From positions 3,687,501-3,751,500 of the forward strand of contig NZ_CP019288.1 in NCBI RefSeq assembly GCF_009901525.1: a DNA stretch of 64,000 nucleotides, given 5' to 3'. Shown here in pieces: positions 52,793-62,558 of the stretch. Source of the DNA: Kordia antarctica (lineage in GTDB: Bacteria; Bacteroidota; Bacteroidia; Flavobacteriales; Flavobacteriaceae). How positions within the stretch are numbered: position 1 is the first letter of the stretch; the number at the start of each line of letters is the position of its first letter. Position numbers and translations under genes: made by a program. The notes below the pieces were generated by a model. That model was not told the DNA's origin and searched no databases. It saw nothing but the letters and a program-made list of their open reading frames with translations.

Positions 52793-53698
52793 TTACTTCT
52801 TTGCTTTATTCATATGCTTTTTACGCGCAATCATTGATTTGTAATATCTGTACAAGAAATCGTAACAAACCATTTCGTGAATTCGGTTTTTTGACTTAAA
52901 TAATCGATTCATTAACATGTGCATGTAACTTCCCATAAGGTCGTTGAGCGGCATGAGCAATGTTCCATCTTCATTGTGTTTTAAAATGCCAGCAACCGTT
53001 TCCACAATTCCTTCTTCTTTCGCTGTTAAAACGTCTAAAATTGGTTCATAATCAGGGTTTTCTTCTGCGGTAAACACCATAAATTCTTCAATCTTCTTGC
53101 GTTCGGCTCTAAACTTGTCGTCCAATTGCTTTTTTAGTGGTCTCGACATTCCAAATTCGTTCCCGAATCCAGTTTTTAAACGATCCATGAGTTCTAGTTT
53201 CTCATCATCAGTATAGCCGTAACTTGTTAAATGTGAATCCATTGCACGAATTGAAAATAACCAACGCAATTCTTCGCCTTCATCACCTTCAACCATATCA
53301 ATAAAATCGACCATCATTTTACTGTCGTGATAGAATAAATCTTCACCCAATTCCATAGTGTTAGATCCATAACGTTCTATTTCTCGTTGGTAGGTATCAA
53401 TTTGAATTTTATAAATTAAATCTTGATCGATAAATTCTTTAAACTTCGGATACAATCCGTTGATAATGTGTCCAACGTTTTCAGGTTTTGCATAGTGAAA
53501 ACGAACTCTTATATGATGTTTTGGATCGGCGTATCGAATAAAAAACCATTTGTCAATAATGCCGTCTTCTATAAGCTGTTCTGCTATTGGTTTTATAATC
53601 TCCGTTAGCACAGCATCACAGGTTTTTGGTCCTGTATATATTTTATAATACAGCCAACTGTCTCCTAAAATAAAATTTCTCTGTATTTCGTTATTCAT
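52793..53698 (-). CDS. SpaB_C-type lantibiotic dehydratase elimination-domain protein (split LanB, part 2)
   Basis: A 301-aa protein of the thiopeptide-type bacteriocin biosynthesis family (SpaB_C). It carries LGDSWLYYKIYTGPKTCDAV and KWFFIRYADPKHHIRVRFHY, the family signatures, and the C-terminal MHMLMNRLFKSKNRIHEMV. In class I lanthipeptide synthesis this domain eliminates glutamate from glutamylated Ser/Thr to give dehydro residues. Here it is a separate protein overlapping the LanB N-terminal gene by 8 bp, as in pinensin-type Bacteroidota clusters. Confidence 0.93.
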   Translation of the reverse strand: MNNEIQRNFILGDSWLYYKIYTGPKTCDAVLTEIIKPIAEQLIEDGIIDKWFFIRYADPKHHIRVRFHYAKPENVGHIINGLYPKFKEFIDQDLIYKIQIDTYQREIERYGSNTMELGEDLFYHDSKMMVDFIDMVEGDEGEELRWLFSIRAMDSHLTSYGYTDDEKLELMDRLKTGFGNEFGMSRPLKKQLDDKFRAERKKIEEFMVFTAEENPDYEPILDVLTAKEEGIVETVAGILKHNEDGTLLMPLNDLMGSYMHMLMNRLFKSKNRIHEMVCYDFLYRYYKSMIARKKHMNKAKK

Positions 53699-55946
53699 TG
53701 GGCTGCTTGCTTTGAGTTAATTTTTCTTCGTTATAAAATGAAACTATTACTTGATTTGTGTAATATTCATTTCCTTCTTTTACAACACCCGATTCACTAA
53801 ATAGAAATTCGGTAAGTTTGAATGAACCTCGTTTGCTTACTGTATCTAATAACATACGAACGGAAGTGAGGTTGCCAAAGTTAACAAGCAATTCATTATC
53901 TCCATCAGCCAGCATTACATATTGCGGAATTTTTAAGCTGTCGCGTAATGTTTTTATTTCGGCAGAAAGTTTTTCGTTATCCTTTTTTGCTTTTAGCAAC
54001 GGTTCAATGTGGCTTTTCTTTAAATTCCAAGCAGCATCGTGCAAGATTAAATTGTTAAATTCTACACGTGGCAAGAAAGGATATTCGTTTGCAAAAGGAC
54101 CTAATCCAAATCCAACGCCACTTCTAATTCCTTGCGTTTGCATATCGGATAGAAAGTGATAAATTGGCAATGAATTGGAAGAATAATTGTGCGCATTGGT
54201 TAAATGTGGCACAACTTCTTTGTTATATTTTTTAGAACGTAATAATACTTTGCTATGATTTTTTACAGAAACCATCAAATCGTCAATTGGTAATTGATCT
54301 TCTTCGTCTTTGATAGATTTTGCTAAGTATGGAATTTCATATTTACGTAAATCTGGACGCATTAGAATGTTACCAACTCTCGATTCTGGAAGATGCACAA
54401 TTTCTGCTAAGATTTTATCTTTGTTCATCTCCGCTTCCATGTCTACCATTTCTTGTGTATACTTAAAAAGTTCTGGATCACCGTGGCAGAAACGTCCTAA
54501 TAAGTTTGCTGCACTAGATCCGCCACCGCCGCTAAACTTAATTTTTTGTTCACCATTTTTATCTTCTAAAATTTCAATCATACACGACATCGTATCTGGA
54601 AGATCGTCCCAGTTGAGGTCATAATCCTTAAAATCGGCAGCGTCAATTTTGATAATATAATCATCATTTTTGAAGGCTTCTATTAGTTTATCTTGAAAGT
54701 ATGAATTAATCGATGACCAACGTACTTCCATTATTGGATGTTTGGATTGTCTTCCAGGAATCATAATATTATCCACTAACGGATTTACATCTCCAGCACC
54801 TTGATCTTGTTTGTAACCAATTCCGATTTCAACATCTAACGCCGTAGAAAGTGGCACTTCACGTTCTTCAAATCGTTCGTGAAACGCATCTTTAAATTTT
54901 GTGAGTGTTGTCGTCGTTTGTGGAAATGTGAGTCTGTTTAGTAATGCATATCCTTTTTGGATGTCATCAATAACCGTAGTACTTAATGTGTTTTTCGTGT
55001 TTTGTAACACCATATCGGTTTGGAACATAAATTTCAGTTCGAAATCAGTGTCTAATTCCTGTAAAAACTCACTCAACTCTAAGTATACTTTCGGATTGTT
55101 TCCGATAGATTGGTCAATTTTGTTTATTTTTTTGTCAGCTTCTTTTAATGCCGCCAATATACTTTCAACACCTTGCAAACGTTCCAATACATTACATATT
55201 TGATCTAAGAATTCAGGGCCAGAAACCGAAGGTTCAAGTTCACTGATGAGTAATTGGCTAGACACCAATTCTTCAATGAATTCTGTAGCTTCTTCCATCG
55301 TAATTTCATCATCAACCAATAAAGATGCAAGCTGTGATAAAGATGCGCCATGAGAAGCTTTTTCCAATACAATTGCTAAATATTCTGTATCATCAACCGC
55401 AACAATATGGTGATGTCTTCTACTGTTGAAATATTTGTATTCTATGTAGCGTAATTGCGGTCCGGCTTTGTAAATACTAGAGTTTGGAAAGAAGAGCAAT
55501 TGTTCTCTAATTTTTTTATTGGTAACCAAATCTTGCGAAAGCGCTACTAAATAGTTCATATCTAATCGCGTGTGACGCTTATTTTGATCGGAACCTTTGA
55601 GTTGAATTTCTGTTTCTTCACCAAATTCACCTACCGAACATCCAGCAAATAGTCCAAACGGCGTACATCTAGAAGACATTCTAGAAATATATTTTAAAAT
55701 AGAATAGCGTAATTTTTGTTCTTTCTTAGCGTCGTCCATTTCACCGGCGAGCCATCGATCTATTTCTTCAAATAATGAAGGCGAAGCTAAAAATAGTGCT
55801 TCTCTCACAATAGGATTTGTACAAACGGTTCTAAAATCTTCCTCAGAGATTTCTTGTTTAGAAGTCAATTTTTGATAGGAAGTGAATGAGAAAAGTGGTG
55901 TTCGTAATATATATTTTGAAAAATTCTTATATGGATTTTTACTCAT
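53691..55946 (-). CDS. Lantibiotic dehydratase, glutamylation domain (split LanB, part 1)
   Basis: A 751-aa protein of the LanB N-terminal family. It uses glutamyl-tRNA(Glu) to glutamylate Ser/Thr of the precursor. Signature ISRMSSRCTPFGLFAGCSVG (about 87-106) is intact; further blocks are RHTRLDMNYLVAL, GPQLRYIEYKY and a C-terminal PYLPRVEFNN-like segment (here YPFLPRVEFNNLILHDAAWN). Length fits the glutamylation half alone; the elimination half is the next gene. Located between LanC (10 bp upstream) and the SpaB_C gene. Confidence 0.94.
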   Translation of the reverse strand: MSKNPYKNFSKYILRTPLFSFTSYQKLTSKQEISEEDFRTVCTNPIVREALFLASPSLFEEIDRWLAGEMDDAKKEQKLRYSILKYISRMSSRCTPFGLFAGCSVGEFGEETEIQLKGSDQNKRHTRLDMNYLVALSQDLVTNKKIREQLLFFPNSSIYKAGPQLRYIEYKYFNSRRHHHIVAVDDTEYLAIVLEKASHGASLSQLASLLVDDEITMEEATEFIEELVSSQLLISELEPSVSGPEFLDQICNVLERLQGVESILAALKEADKKINKIDQSIGNNPKVYLELSEFLQELDTDFELKFMFQTDMVLQNTKNTLSTTVIDDIQKGYALLNRLTFPQTTTTLTKFKDAFHERFEEREVPLSTALDVEIGIGYKQDQGAGDVNPLVDNIMIPGRQSKHPIMEVRWSSINSYFQDKLIEAFKNDDYIIKIDAADFKDYDLNWDDLPDTMSCMIEILEDKNGEQKIKFSGGGGSSAANLLGRFCHGDPELFKYTQEMVDMEAEMNKDKILAEIVHLPESRVGNILMRPDLRKYEIPYLAKSIKDEEDQLPIDDLMVSVKNHSKVLLRSKKYNKEVVPHLTNAHNYSSNSLPIYHFLSDMQTQGIRSGVGFGLGPFANEYPFLPRVEFNNLILHDAAWNLKKSHIEPLLKAKKDNEKLSAEIKTLRDSLKIPQYVMLADGDNELLVNFGNLTSVRMLLDTVSKRGSFKLTEFLFSESGVVKEGNEYYTNQVIVSFYNEEKLTQSKQPNE

Positions 55947-55956
55947 CTGTTTGTTG

Positions 55957-57174
55957 TTAGCTTATCATTAAACATTCATCCCAATTTGTATCGTAATCTG
56001 CTAAATAGTCAAGAATACTTAATCCAATTCCAGCAATTCCTTCTAGCAATGATGTTTCTGGTGCCCAACTTTTGTCAACACCTTTCCATTGCATATAGCC
56101 AGCATATCCTTCTTTGTGAGTTCCTCGGTCAATTCCGTCTTGAATCCAAAATTCAAAAGCATCTTTAAATTCTTTGTCGCCAGTTTCTTTGTACATTCTT
56201 AAAAACATTTGCGCATTTCCGTACGAACCGTGACAAAGACCAGCATCTCTTACTAAACTGTCTTCTTGCTTAATTCTTGCAGCAGAATGTTTTAATACTG
56301 CAAGAGCTGTATCTCCTAATGCTTTATCGTTTAATGTTTTTGAAGCAAACCAAAAGCGCATAGCAACACCAAGATCGCCATAACACCAAGCCAAACGACT
56401 TTGCCCGTTTTCGTCTTCTTTGTTATCGGTAATCCAACTTGGGAAGATAGAAAAAGCTTCCATATCGTCAGTTTTATGACTCATGATATAATTGATAGCA
56501 CCTTTTAACATTGGTTCCGATTTCGCTTTGAAATCATCGTATACGTGAAGTTTTGTTAAGATCCCTACAATGCTCGACATTCCGTGAGATAGACTTAAGT
56601 TATAGCCTTTCTCTTTGGTTTCGATGCTCAATTCAGAAATCCATTTTGTTTTCCCGTCGCCGGCATCTTCAGACATGTCTTCTAACAAGTCTATAAATTC
56701 GTTTAAGATGGTTTTATATTTATCTTTTAATTCGTCTGATTTTGTATTTCGGTACCGATTAAGGAAGTAAAAAGCATATCCAATAGCACCATGAAGGAAA
56801 TCGTAATTTCCGTTTTTCATGTCGGTTACCATGAATGTGTGTATGTATTGATCTAATTCTGGAAGTAAATCGTCATTATCAGCATCCATAAATTCTTCTT
56901 GCTCCAAATGATCTAAAACCCAACCTGCACCGGCAATACCTGTACAAAACGTTGGATAACTGTATCCTTCATTGATTTTGTCAATACAATCGGTTAGCAT
57001 TTCCACACCAATATCGGCATGATCGTCAATATCAAGATACTTTGAATAGTAAAACTCAAACAATGAGACACCAGCCAATCCAGCCAAAACTCCTATTTGA
57101 GATTCTTCTTTATATTTCGATTTAATAATTAGGTCAATTTCTTTTAACTTTTCTTCTAAGAGCTCTTTATTCAT
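55957..57174 (-). CDS. LanC-like lanthionine cyclase
   Basis: A 405-aa (alpha/alpha)6-barrel zinc enzyme that adds Cys thiols to dehydro residues, closing lanthionine rings. Zinc ligands are visible: Cys about 263 in RLAWCYGDLG and Cys-His about 312-313 in GLCHGSYGNAQMF. Other family blocks are CTGIAGAGWVLDHL, LSLSHGMSSIVG and the terminal LLEGIAGIGLSILDY. First gene of the modification operon; a 138-bp gap separates it from the anti-sigma-like gene upstream. Confidence 0.95.
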   Translation of the reverse strand: MNKELLEEKLKEIDLIIKSKYKEESQIGVLAGLAGVSLFEFYYSKYLDIDDHADIGVEMLTDCIDKINEGYSYPTFCTGIAGAGWVLDHLEQEEFMDADNDDLLPELDQYIHTFMVTDMKNGNYDFLHGAIGYAFYFLNRYRNTKSDELKDKYKTILNEFIDLLEDMSEDAGDGKTKWISELSIETKEKGYNLSLSHGMSSIVGILTKLHVYDDFKAKSEPMLKGAINYIMSHKTDDMEAFSIFPSWITDNKEDENGQSRLAWCYGDLGVAMRFWFASKTLNDKALGDTALAVLKHSAARIKQEDSLVRDAGLCHGSYGNAQMFLRMYKETGDKEFKDAFEFWIQDGIDRGTHKEGYAGYMQWKGVDKSWAPETSLLEGIAGIGLSILDYLADYDTNWDECLMIS

Positions 57175-57311
57175 AATTTTCTAGTAATTCAAGTTTTGGT
57201 CTACCTCAAATTAAAGGCTTTTTTTATTTTCTTACAAGCGTATGATGCAGTATAACCAATAAAAAGTGGAATAAGTTATCGAAATTTATAAAAATGAGGA
57301 AGAAACTTGTG

Positions 57312-58124
57312 TTATTTTAACTTTTTGAGTAGTTTTTTTGCTTTTTCGTAATTGTAATTACCTGAAATTTGAACTAAGGAATTTAAAACTTTCTTTGCAT
57401 TTTCAGCATCGTTTTGTTTCAAATATGTTAATGCGGTATACCAATATGCTTTGTGCGCATCAATTGTATTGCTATTTTTTAGCGTGTTAAAAGTTTGAAT
57501 AGCTTCCTGATAATTTTCAAGTTCCAGTTGCGAAACACCAATATAGAGTTGTATTTGTGGATTGTATGTGTTGTTTTCTTTTTCGTACTCTGTGAAAATA
57601 GTTAAGGCTTCTTGGTATTTCTTTTCTTGAAATAATTTGCTCGCTTTCGCTAGATTATTCTCAGCCGCACTTTTTGTTTGAAAAGATGGTAATGTATTCC
57701 AATCGTGGTATTGCTCAAAAGCGTCATTTGCTGTAATTGATTGCGTAAACGAGAAATAAAACAACGAACATACAGCCGCTATTGCAACAGCAGAAGAAAT
57801 ATAATAGAAATAGGATTTTCTGTTTTTTGTGGAAGTTTCTTGAGTAGTATGCTGTTGAATGGCGCGGATCTTTTTAGACAAATCAACAACATCATCGCCT
57901 CTAAACTCGTTGGCAAGTGCTTTTACATCTTCAATAGAAGCATTACTTTTTATAGTCCATGTGTCTTCGTTATACACACTATCTAGTGTAGAAAACGTTT
58001 CTACAAATGAAGCGAGTTCTGTGTCATTTTTAAGTAAAGCTTCAAATGCGGTTTTTTCGGCTTTATCCATCTCGTTGTTCAAATATGAGGCAACTTGCTC
58101 ATATGTTTGGTCATCAAAATTCAT
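57312..58124 (-). CDS. Anti-sigma-like membrane protein with C-terminal TPRs
   Basis: A 270-aa protein: a cytosolic N-terminal helical domain (about 1-100, VASYLNNEMDKAEKTAFEAL, resembling anti-sigma/ZAS-like helices but without the zinc Cys/His set), one membrane segment (YFYYISSAVAIAAVCSLFYF) and a periplasmic part with TPR-like repeats (about 155-270). Its start overlaps the ECF sigma stop by 4 bp, typical of sigma/anti-sigma pairs. The TPRs may sense protein partners in the periplasm. Confidence 0.8.
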   Translation of the reverse strand: MNFDDQTYEQVASYLNNEMDKAEKTAFEALLKNDTELASFVETFSTLDSVYNEDTWTIKSNASIEDVKALANEFRGDDVVDLSKKIRAIQQHTTQETSTKNRKSYFYYISSAVAIAAVCSLFYFSFTQSITANDAFEQYHDWNTLPSFQTKSAAENNLAKASKLFQEKKYQEALTIFTEYEKENNTYNPQIQLYIGVSQLELENYQEAIQTFNTLKNSNTIDAHKAYWYTALTYLKQNDAENAKKVLNSLVQISGNYNYEKAKKLLKKLK

Positions 58125-58678
58125 AATTTCTTTATTTTAGAAAACTTAGCATCTTCCTTAATTAGTTTGGTTAGTTTGGCTTTGCATTTAAAAACACGTT
58201 GTCTCGCGACTACTTTGGACGAATATGAAAAAGTTTCTACAATTTCATCATACGAAGTACCATTAAACAATAATGTCAATACTTTTCTACAATTCTCAGA
58301 CAGTAACTGAAATTTTTGAATGTACAATTCCCACTGTTCTTGTTCAAGCAATGCAAAAGCATTTTCTGTTTCTTTATCTTCAAGTTCAACAACAAGGGTT
58401 TTTGTTACCCGTTTTTTATTTAATTCTCTTCGCCAAAGATTTTTGCAAGTTGTAAAAAGGTACGCTTCAAAAGACGAATTGATAGTAAGTTGTCTGTTTT
58501 TGAGTCGAATATACAATTGAATCAACGCATTGTGAAAAACATCTTCGGCATCGGTAGTATTGCCTTTATTTTGAATAACAAAGGTTCTGACCTTTGAAAA
58601 AAATTGATCATAAATTTCTTGTAAAACAGTTTCTCTTCCTGTGCGAAGTCCTTCAATAAAATAAGCATCATTTGACAT
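58121..58678 (-). CDS. ECF-type RNA polymerase sigma factor
   Basis: A 185-aa sigma-70 family factor. Region 2 covers EIYDQFFSKVRTFVIQNKGN and TTDAEDVFHNALIQLYIRLK; region 4 near the C-terminus includes LSENCRKVLTLLFNGTSYDE with IVETFSYSSKVVARQRVFKC, the HTH. It overlaps the anti-sigma-like gene by 4 bp and is divergent from the 1210-aa T9SS protein. GGGTAACAAA at 58727-58736 lies in the divergent region and may be part of an ECF promoter. Confidence 0.93.
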   Translation of the reverse strand: MSNDAYFIEGLRTGRETVLQEIYDQFFSKVRTFVIQNKGNTTDAEDVFHNALIQLYIRLKNRQLTINSSFEAYLFTTCKNLWRRELNKKRVTKTLVVELEDKETENAFALLEQEQWELYIQKFQLLSENCRKVLTLLFNGTSYDEIVETFSYSSKVVARQRVFKCKAKLTKLIKEDAKFSKIKKL

Positions 58679-58726
58679 AAAAAAATAGGGTTTGCAAAAG
58701 CAGTTCTAAATTTAATGAAATAAATC

Positions 58727-58760
58727 GGGTAACAAAACATCTTCTACCTAACTATCTTAT
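58727..58760 (+). promoter_or_regulatory. Candidate ECF sigma promoter upstream of the T9SS protein
   Basis: GGGTAACAAA (58727-58736) followed after about 14 bp by CTATCTTAT. No TAnnTTTG is near. The AAC-containing -35 resembles ECF promoters in general; assignment to the neighbouring sigma is inferred. Confidence 0.3.
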
Positions 58761-58822
58761 GAAATCATTCATTTCATAGGCAGAATCCGAAAAGCCTATA
58801 ACCAAAACCAAACATTTTAATT

Positions 58823-61800
58823 ATGAAAAAAATTATTCTAAGTATGTTTTGTTTATTCTTGGCAAGTTCCTTTACAGGGATTTTTGCGCAACAACAATCA
58901 TTGCAACAGCAGCGTATTGAAAAAGTTGAGCAACAAGTTCAAGAGTTTACAAAGAAAAACATGCAAAATGTTCCTCAGGAACAACTAACAACATTTAAAA
59001 ATTCATTTGAACTTGGAGAGCATGGATTTTCATTTAATGATTTATCTCCTGAAGAAGAAAAAGAATATGTAGATAATTTTAAGAAAAATTATTTACGTGT
59101 TGAGTATTTTAAAAACCATCCAGAAGCTTGGACGCCTTATCAGGCAGAAATGGCTCCAATATGTGATAATGGAGGTTTTGAAGATGGGAATTTTGACAAC
59201 TATGAAGGTCAGTCAGCCATCGGTTCACAAGGTGGATATAATGGTTCGCCAAACGGGGAATGTAGCGCTTTGCCAACAAGTGGCTTTGGAGGATTTTCAT
59301 GGACACCAACAACTTTGAATAGTACTACAAATAATGATAACTTTACACTTGTTAGCTCTGGGAATGACCCAATTGTAGCTACAGGAGGCGGAACGTTGAG
59401 TATGATCAACCCAAATAGTCCAGATCCAAATAACTCAAGAGCTGTGCGAATCAATAGTGCGCGACCACTTCCATCAACTGGAAGCTGTAGCCCAAATAGA
59501 GGAATTAACAGATTGATAAAGCCAATTACGCTAACAGAAGATGGAATTCAAACGGTACGTTTTTATTATGCTTTAGTAGCAGAGTTTCCAAATCATACTA
59601 ATAGAAACCCAATCTTTGTAGCAAGAGCTTTAGACGGGAACAATGCTGAGTTAGACAGATTATGTGTAATATCTAATCCAGCAGGAAATCCTTTTTTCAC
59701 TCGCTTTACTCCAAACCCATATCCTTGTGCTACAAATCAAGTTGATATTTTATGGCAAAACTGGACATGTGCAGAACTAGAAATATCAGGGAATGCAGGA
59801 GATGTTATAAACTTAGAATTTATTGTTGCTGATTGTGGTTTTGGAGCACATTTTGGATATGCGTACGTAGATGATATTTGTGTAGAAGCATGTCAGCCAG
59901 GCGATAACTTCCAAGGAAGTATCCAATTAAACGATTTAGATCCATGTGAAGTTACACTTCCTTTTGATGTATGTGCGGATTTTATCTTACCACAATTGAA
60001 TGGACAAACAGGAACACTTTCTGCTAATGATACTTCTTTAGAAATTTTGCAAAATGGAGCAGTAGTAGAAACATTAACAAATGGAGTAATTACAGGAAAT
60101 ACAATCTGTTTCAGTGTTGATGCTGCTGATTTTGATACACAAACTGGCGGTTATGATTTCCAAGTAAATGCAGAATTTACTATTGGAGGCGGTACGCAAA
60201 CAGCAGATGATGTACATACCATACCAGGGCAAGACAATGATTATATCTTTAATAATCCTGACTGTTGTGATATTGCTGCCACCGTAGCAAATATTGTTTG
60301 TTATGATCAAGGAAGCACAGATCCTAGTGATGATACTTGGTCTATTGAGCTTACAGTAACCAATTCTGCTGGAACTACTTGGAATGCTACAACACCAAAT
60401 GCAGATTCAGGAGGTTATGGAAATGCAACTCTTATTGATATGGGTAATATTTCAGACTTCCCAGGAGCATTTACTTTCCTTGTCGCTGATGACGGAGATC
60501 CTAGTTGTTCAACAACTGTTACTGTTGAAGCACCAAAACCATGTTCTCCTCCTTGTGATCTTGAAGCAACTGTTGTAGTAGGTGAATGTAATGATAACGG
60601 AACACCATCCGATTATTCAGATGATTTCTATAATGTTACTATAACTGTGAGTGGAACCAATGGACTTCCATGGATGGTTAAGAAAAAACTAGAAAGTAAC
60701 GGTTTAGAAACTGTAATTCACAATGGTACTGGAGATGTTGTTGATTTAGAGTTAGGACCTTTTGACGTAAGTGACGGAGATTGGACATTATGGGTTAGTC
60801 TTACAGACTATACAGATTGTTTAATTGACACATTTATTACAGTGCCAAACTGTTGTAATGACGAACCATATATTATTCCTTACTGGCAACATCCAGCTTG
60901 CCCAGAAGTAGTTTGTACAGCAGATCAATGGCCAATTCATGTATTAAGTAGTGACGGAAGTACCATAACAAATGGAAACGGAATTACGATTGTTTGGGAT
61001 AATTTGGATACTCCAGCAGATGAAAACGATATTCAAGATTGGATTTATGCGTCTGCAGAAGAAAATTGGCAAGCAACGATTACCTATCCAAATGGATGTG
61101 AGTATATTATAACATACTATGAAGACTGCTGTGATGAAGATATTTTTATTAGAGTATTAGAATGTCCTTCGGATGGTCAACTTCAATCATACCAAACAGC
61201 GCTTGAAAAAGCTATGGAAGCTGCTTCGGCAAGTCAATCTGCATCTGTAGAAAGTGAAGCGCAAAATTCATCGCAAGCACAACAAGCTCAAATTCAAAAT
61301 GAATTAGACAGACTAAGAACCTACAAGGAAGCTCGTGCTAACAGTAGTGGAGATGAATGTGATCCTTGTGAATTAGGATACGTATTCATACAATTGGTAG
61401 ATGCAAACGGAGACGAAATAGATATAGATGATTATGACACATTTAGTTGGAATAATGGATCTATGGTAACAAATGCCTTATTTGATTTGCCAATGGAAGA
61501 TGGGCCAGCTTGCTTCACCGCCACTAAAATAGAATATGGTAAAGAATGTGTGTATCAAGATTGTTTCTTCTATGAATGTGAAGAAGAATGTTTATGTGAT
61601 GAATTAACTCTTGGAGACTTAACCGTGTTCGAAGTAAATGAATGCTTATACTCAATATCAGCAAGTTCAATTGTAAACTGTTCTAGTGATCAAATTGCTA
61701 GTGAAGAATATTCTTTTACAATTAACAATGGAACACCAATCACTTCAACTGGGAATGGTATCTATCATACATTTACAGCAAATGGAGACTATGATATTAC

Positions 61801-62455
61801 AATGAGATGGACTGTTGTAGACACTGAAGGATGTGAAACAACGGTATCTATTTCTGAAACGGTAAAAATAGACTGTATTAAAGACCCAGATCCATGTAAA
61901 GTTCCAACCAATTTACATTACGATTGTAGAAGAGCAAATTTAACATGGACAGGAGATGCAAACACAAGTTATATTGTTGAAGTAAACTGGGACGATCCTG
62001 CATGTTGTAGAGGTGGTGCTAATCCAACAAGTCAACGTTGGGATGTTACTGGAACTTCATTCCAATTACCATACATCAATCAATCAGGATGCTTTAGCTG
62101 GAGAGTTGGAGTTAAATGTAAAGATGAAATTGTTTGGTCTGCTTTAGCATGTGGAAGTTGTGATACAAAACCACATGAGCCAGGAACAAGTAGCGTAAAA
62201 ACAGTAGCGAAAATTACGCCAAATCCAAATGACGGTAATATGAACATTGAAATTTCAGGAAACGACAAAACGCCTTTCACCTTAAAAGTGTATCGTTTTG
62301 ATGGAACGCTGATCAAAACTTTCAATGAAAATCGTATAGAGAATCAATCAATTAAGATATCTTGGAATGGCAAATCGGTATTAAATCAAGGAATGTACTT
62401 CTTTGTTATTACTACGGATACAGAAACCATTACTAAGAAAGTTATTATAGAATAA
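58823..62455 (+). CDS. Large Cys-rich T9SS-secreted protein
   Basis: A 1210-aa protein with signal peptide (MKKIILSMFCLFLASSFTG), a Gln/Lys-rich coiled segment (about 24-100), a concanavalin-like beta domain around GGFEDGNFDNYEGQSAIGSQ (about 115-360), several Cys-rich beta modules (about 360-770, with CCD and CC pairs), a Gln/Ser/Ala helical insert (SASQSASVESEAQNSSQAQQ near 815) and more beta modules. The C-terminus (about 1125-1210) is a type A T9SS sorting domain: KITPNPNDGNMNIEIS to TKKVIIE. It is exported and probably anchored. Molecular role unknown; perhaps adhesion. Divergent from an ECF sigma pair. Confidence 0.9.
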   Translation: MKKIILSMFCLFLASSFTGIFAQQQSLQQQRIEKVEQQVQEFTKKNMQNVPQEQLTTFKNSFELGEHGFSFNDLSPEEEKEYVDNFKKNYLRVEYFKNHPEAWTPYQAEMAPICDNGGFEDGNFDNYEGQSAIGSQGGYNGSPNGECSALPTSGFGGFSWTPTTLNSTTNNDNFTLVSSGNDPIVATGGGTLSMINPNSPDPNNSRAVRINSARPLPSTGSCSPNRGINRLIKPITLTEDGIQTVRFYYALVAEFPNHTNRNPIFVARALDGNNAELDRLCVISNPAGNPFFTRFTPNPYPCATNQVDILWQNWTCAELEISGNAGDVINLEFIVADCGFGAHFGYAYVDDICVEACQPGDNFQGSIQLNDLDPCEVTLPFDVCADFILPQLNGQTGTLSANDTSLEILQNGAVVETLTNGVITGNTICFSVDAADFDTQTGGYDFQVNAEFTIGGGTQTADDVHTIPGQDNDYIFNNPDCCDIAATVANIVCYDQGSTDPSDDTWSIELTVTNSAGTTWNATTPNADSGGYGNATLIDMGNISDFPGAFTFLVADDGDPSCSTTVTVEAPKPCSPPCDLEATVVVGECNDNGTPSDYSDDFYNVTITVSGTNGLPWMVKKKLESNGLETVIHNGTGDVVDLELGPFDVSDGDWTLWVSLTDYTDCLIDTFITVPNCCNDEPYIIPYWQHPACPEVVCTADQWPIHVLSSDGSTITNGNGITIVWDNLDTPADENDIQDWIYASAEENWQATITYPNGCEYIITYYEDCCDEDIFIRVLECPSDGQLQSYQTALEKAMEAASASQSASVESEAQNSSQAQQAQIQNELDRLRTYKEARANSSGDECDPCELGYVFIQLVDANGDEIDIDDYDTFSWNNGSMVTNALFDLPMEDGPACFTATKIEYGKECVYQDCFFYECEEECLCDELTLGDLTVFEVNECLYSISASSIVNCSSDQIASEEYSFTINNGTPITSTGNGIYHTFTANGDYDITMRWTVVDTEGCETTVSISETVKIDCIKDPDPCKVPTNLHYDCRRANLTWTGDANTSYIVEVNWDDPACCRGGANPTSQRWDVTGTSFQLPYINQSGCFSWRVGVKCKDEIVWSALACGSCDTKPHEPGTSSVKTVAKITPNPNDGNMNIEISGNDKTPFTLKVYRFDGTLIKTFNENRIENQSIKISWNGKSVLNQGMYFFVITTDTETITKKVIIE

Positions 62456-62472
62456 ACATAATAATGCAAGAG

Positions 62473-62506
62473 AATTCCAGTCAACTCCGGTTGGCTGGAA
62501 TTTTAT
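62473..62506 (+). terminator. Rho-independent terminator of the T9SS protein gene
   Basis: AATTCCAGTCAAC and GTTGGCTGGAATT form a 13-bp stem with one wobble around a TCCG loop, followed by TTTT. Confidence 0.9.
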
Positions 62507-62558
62507 TATACCTAAACCATTATTACAAATTGAAGTATTAATTTAAACATAAAAAATT

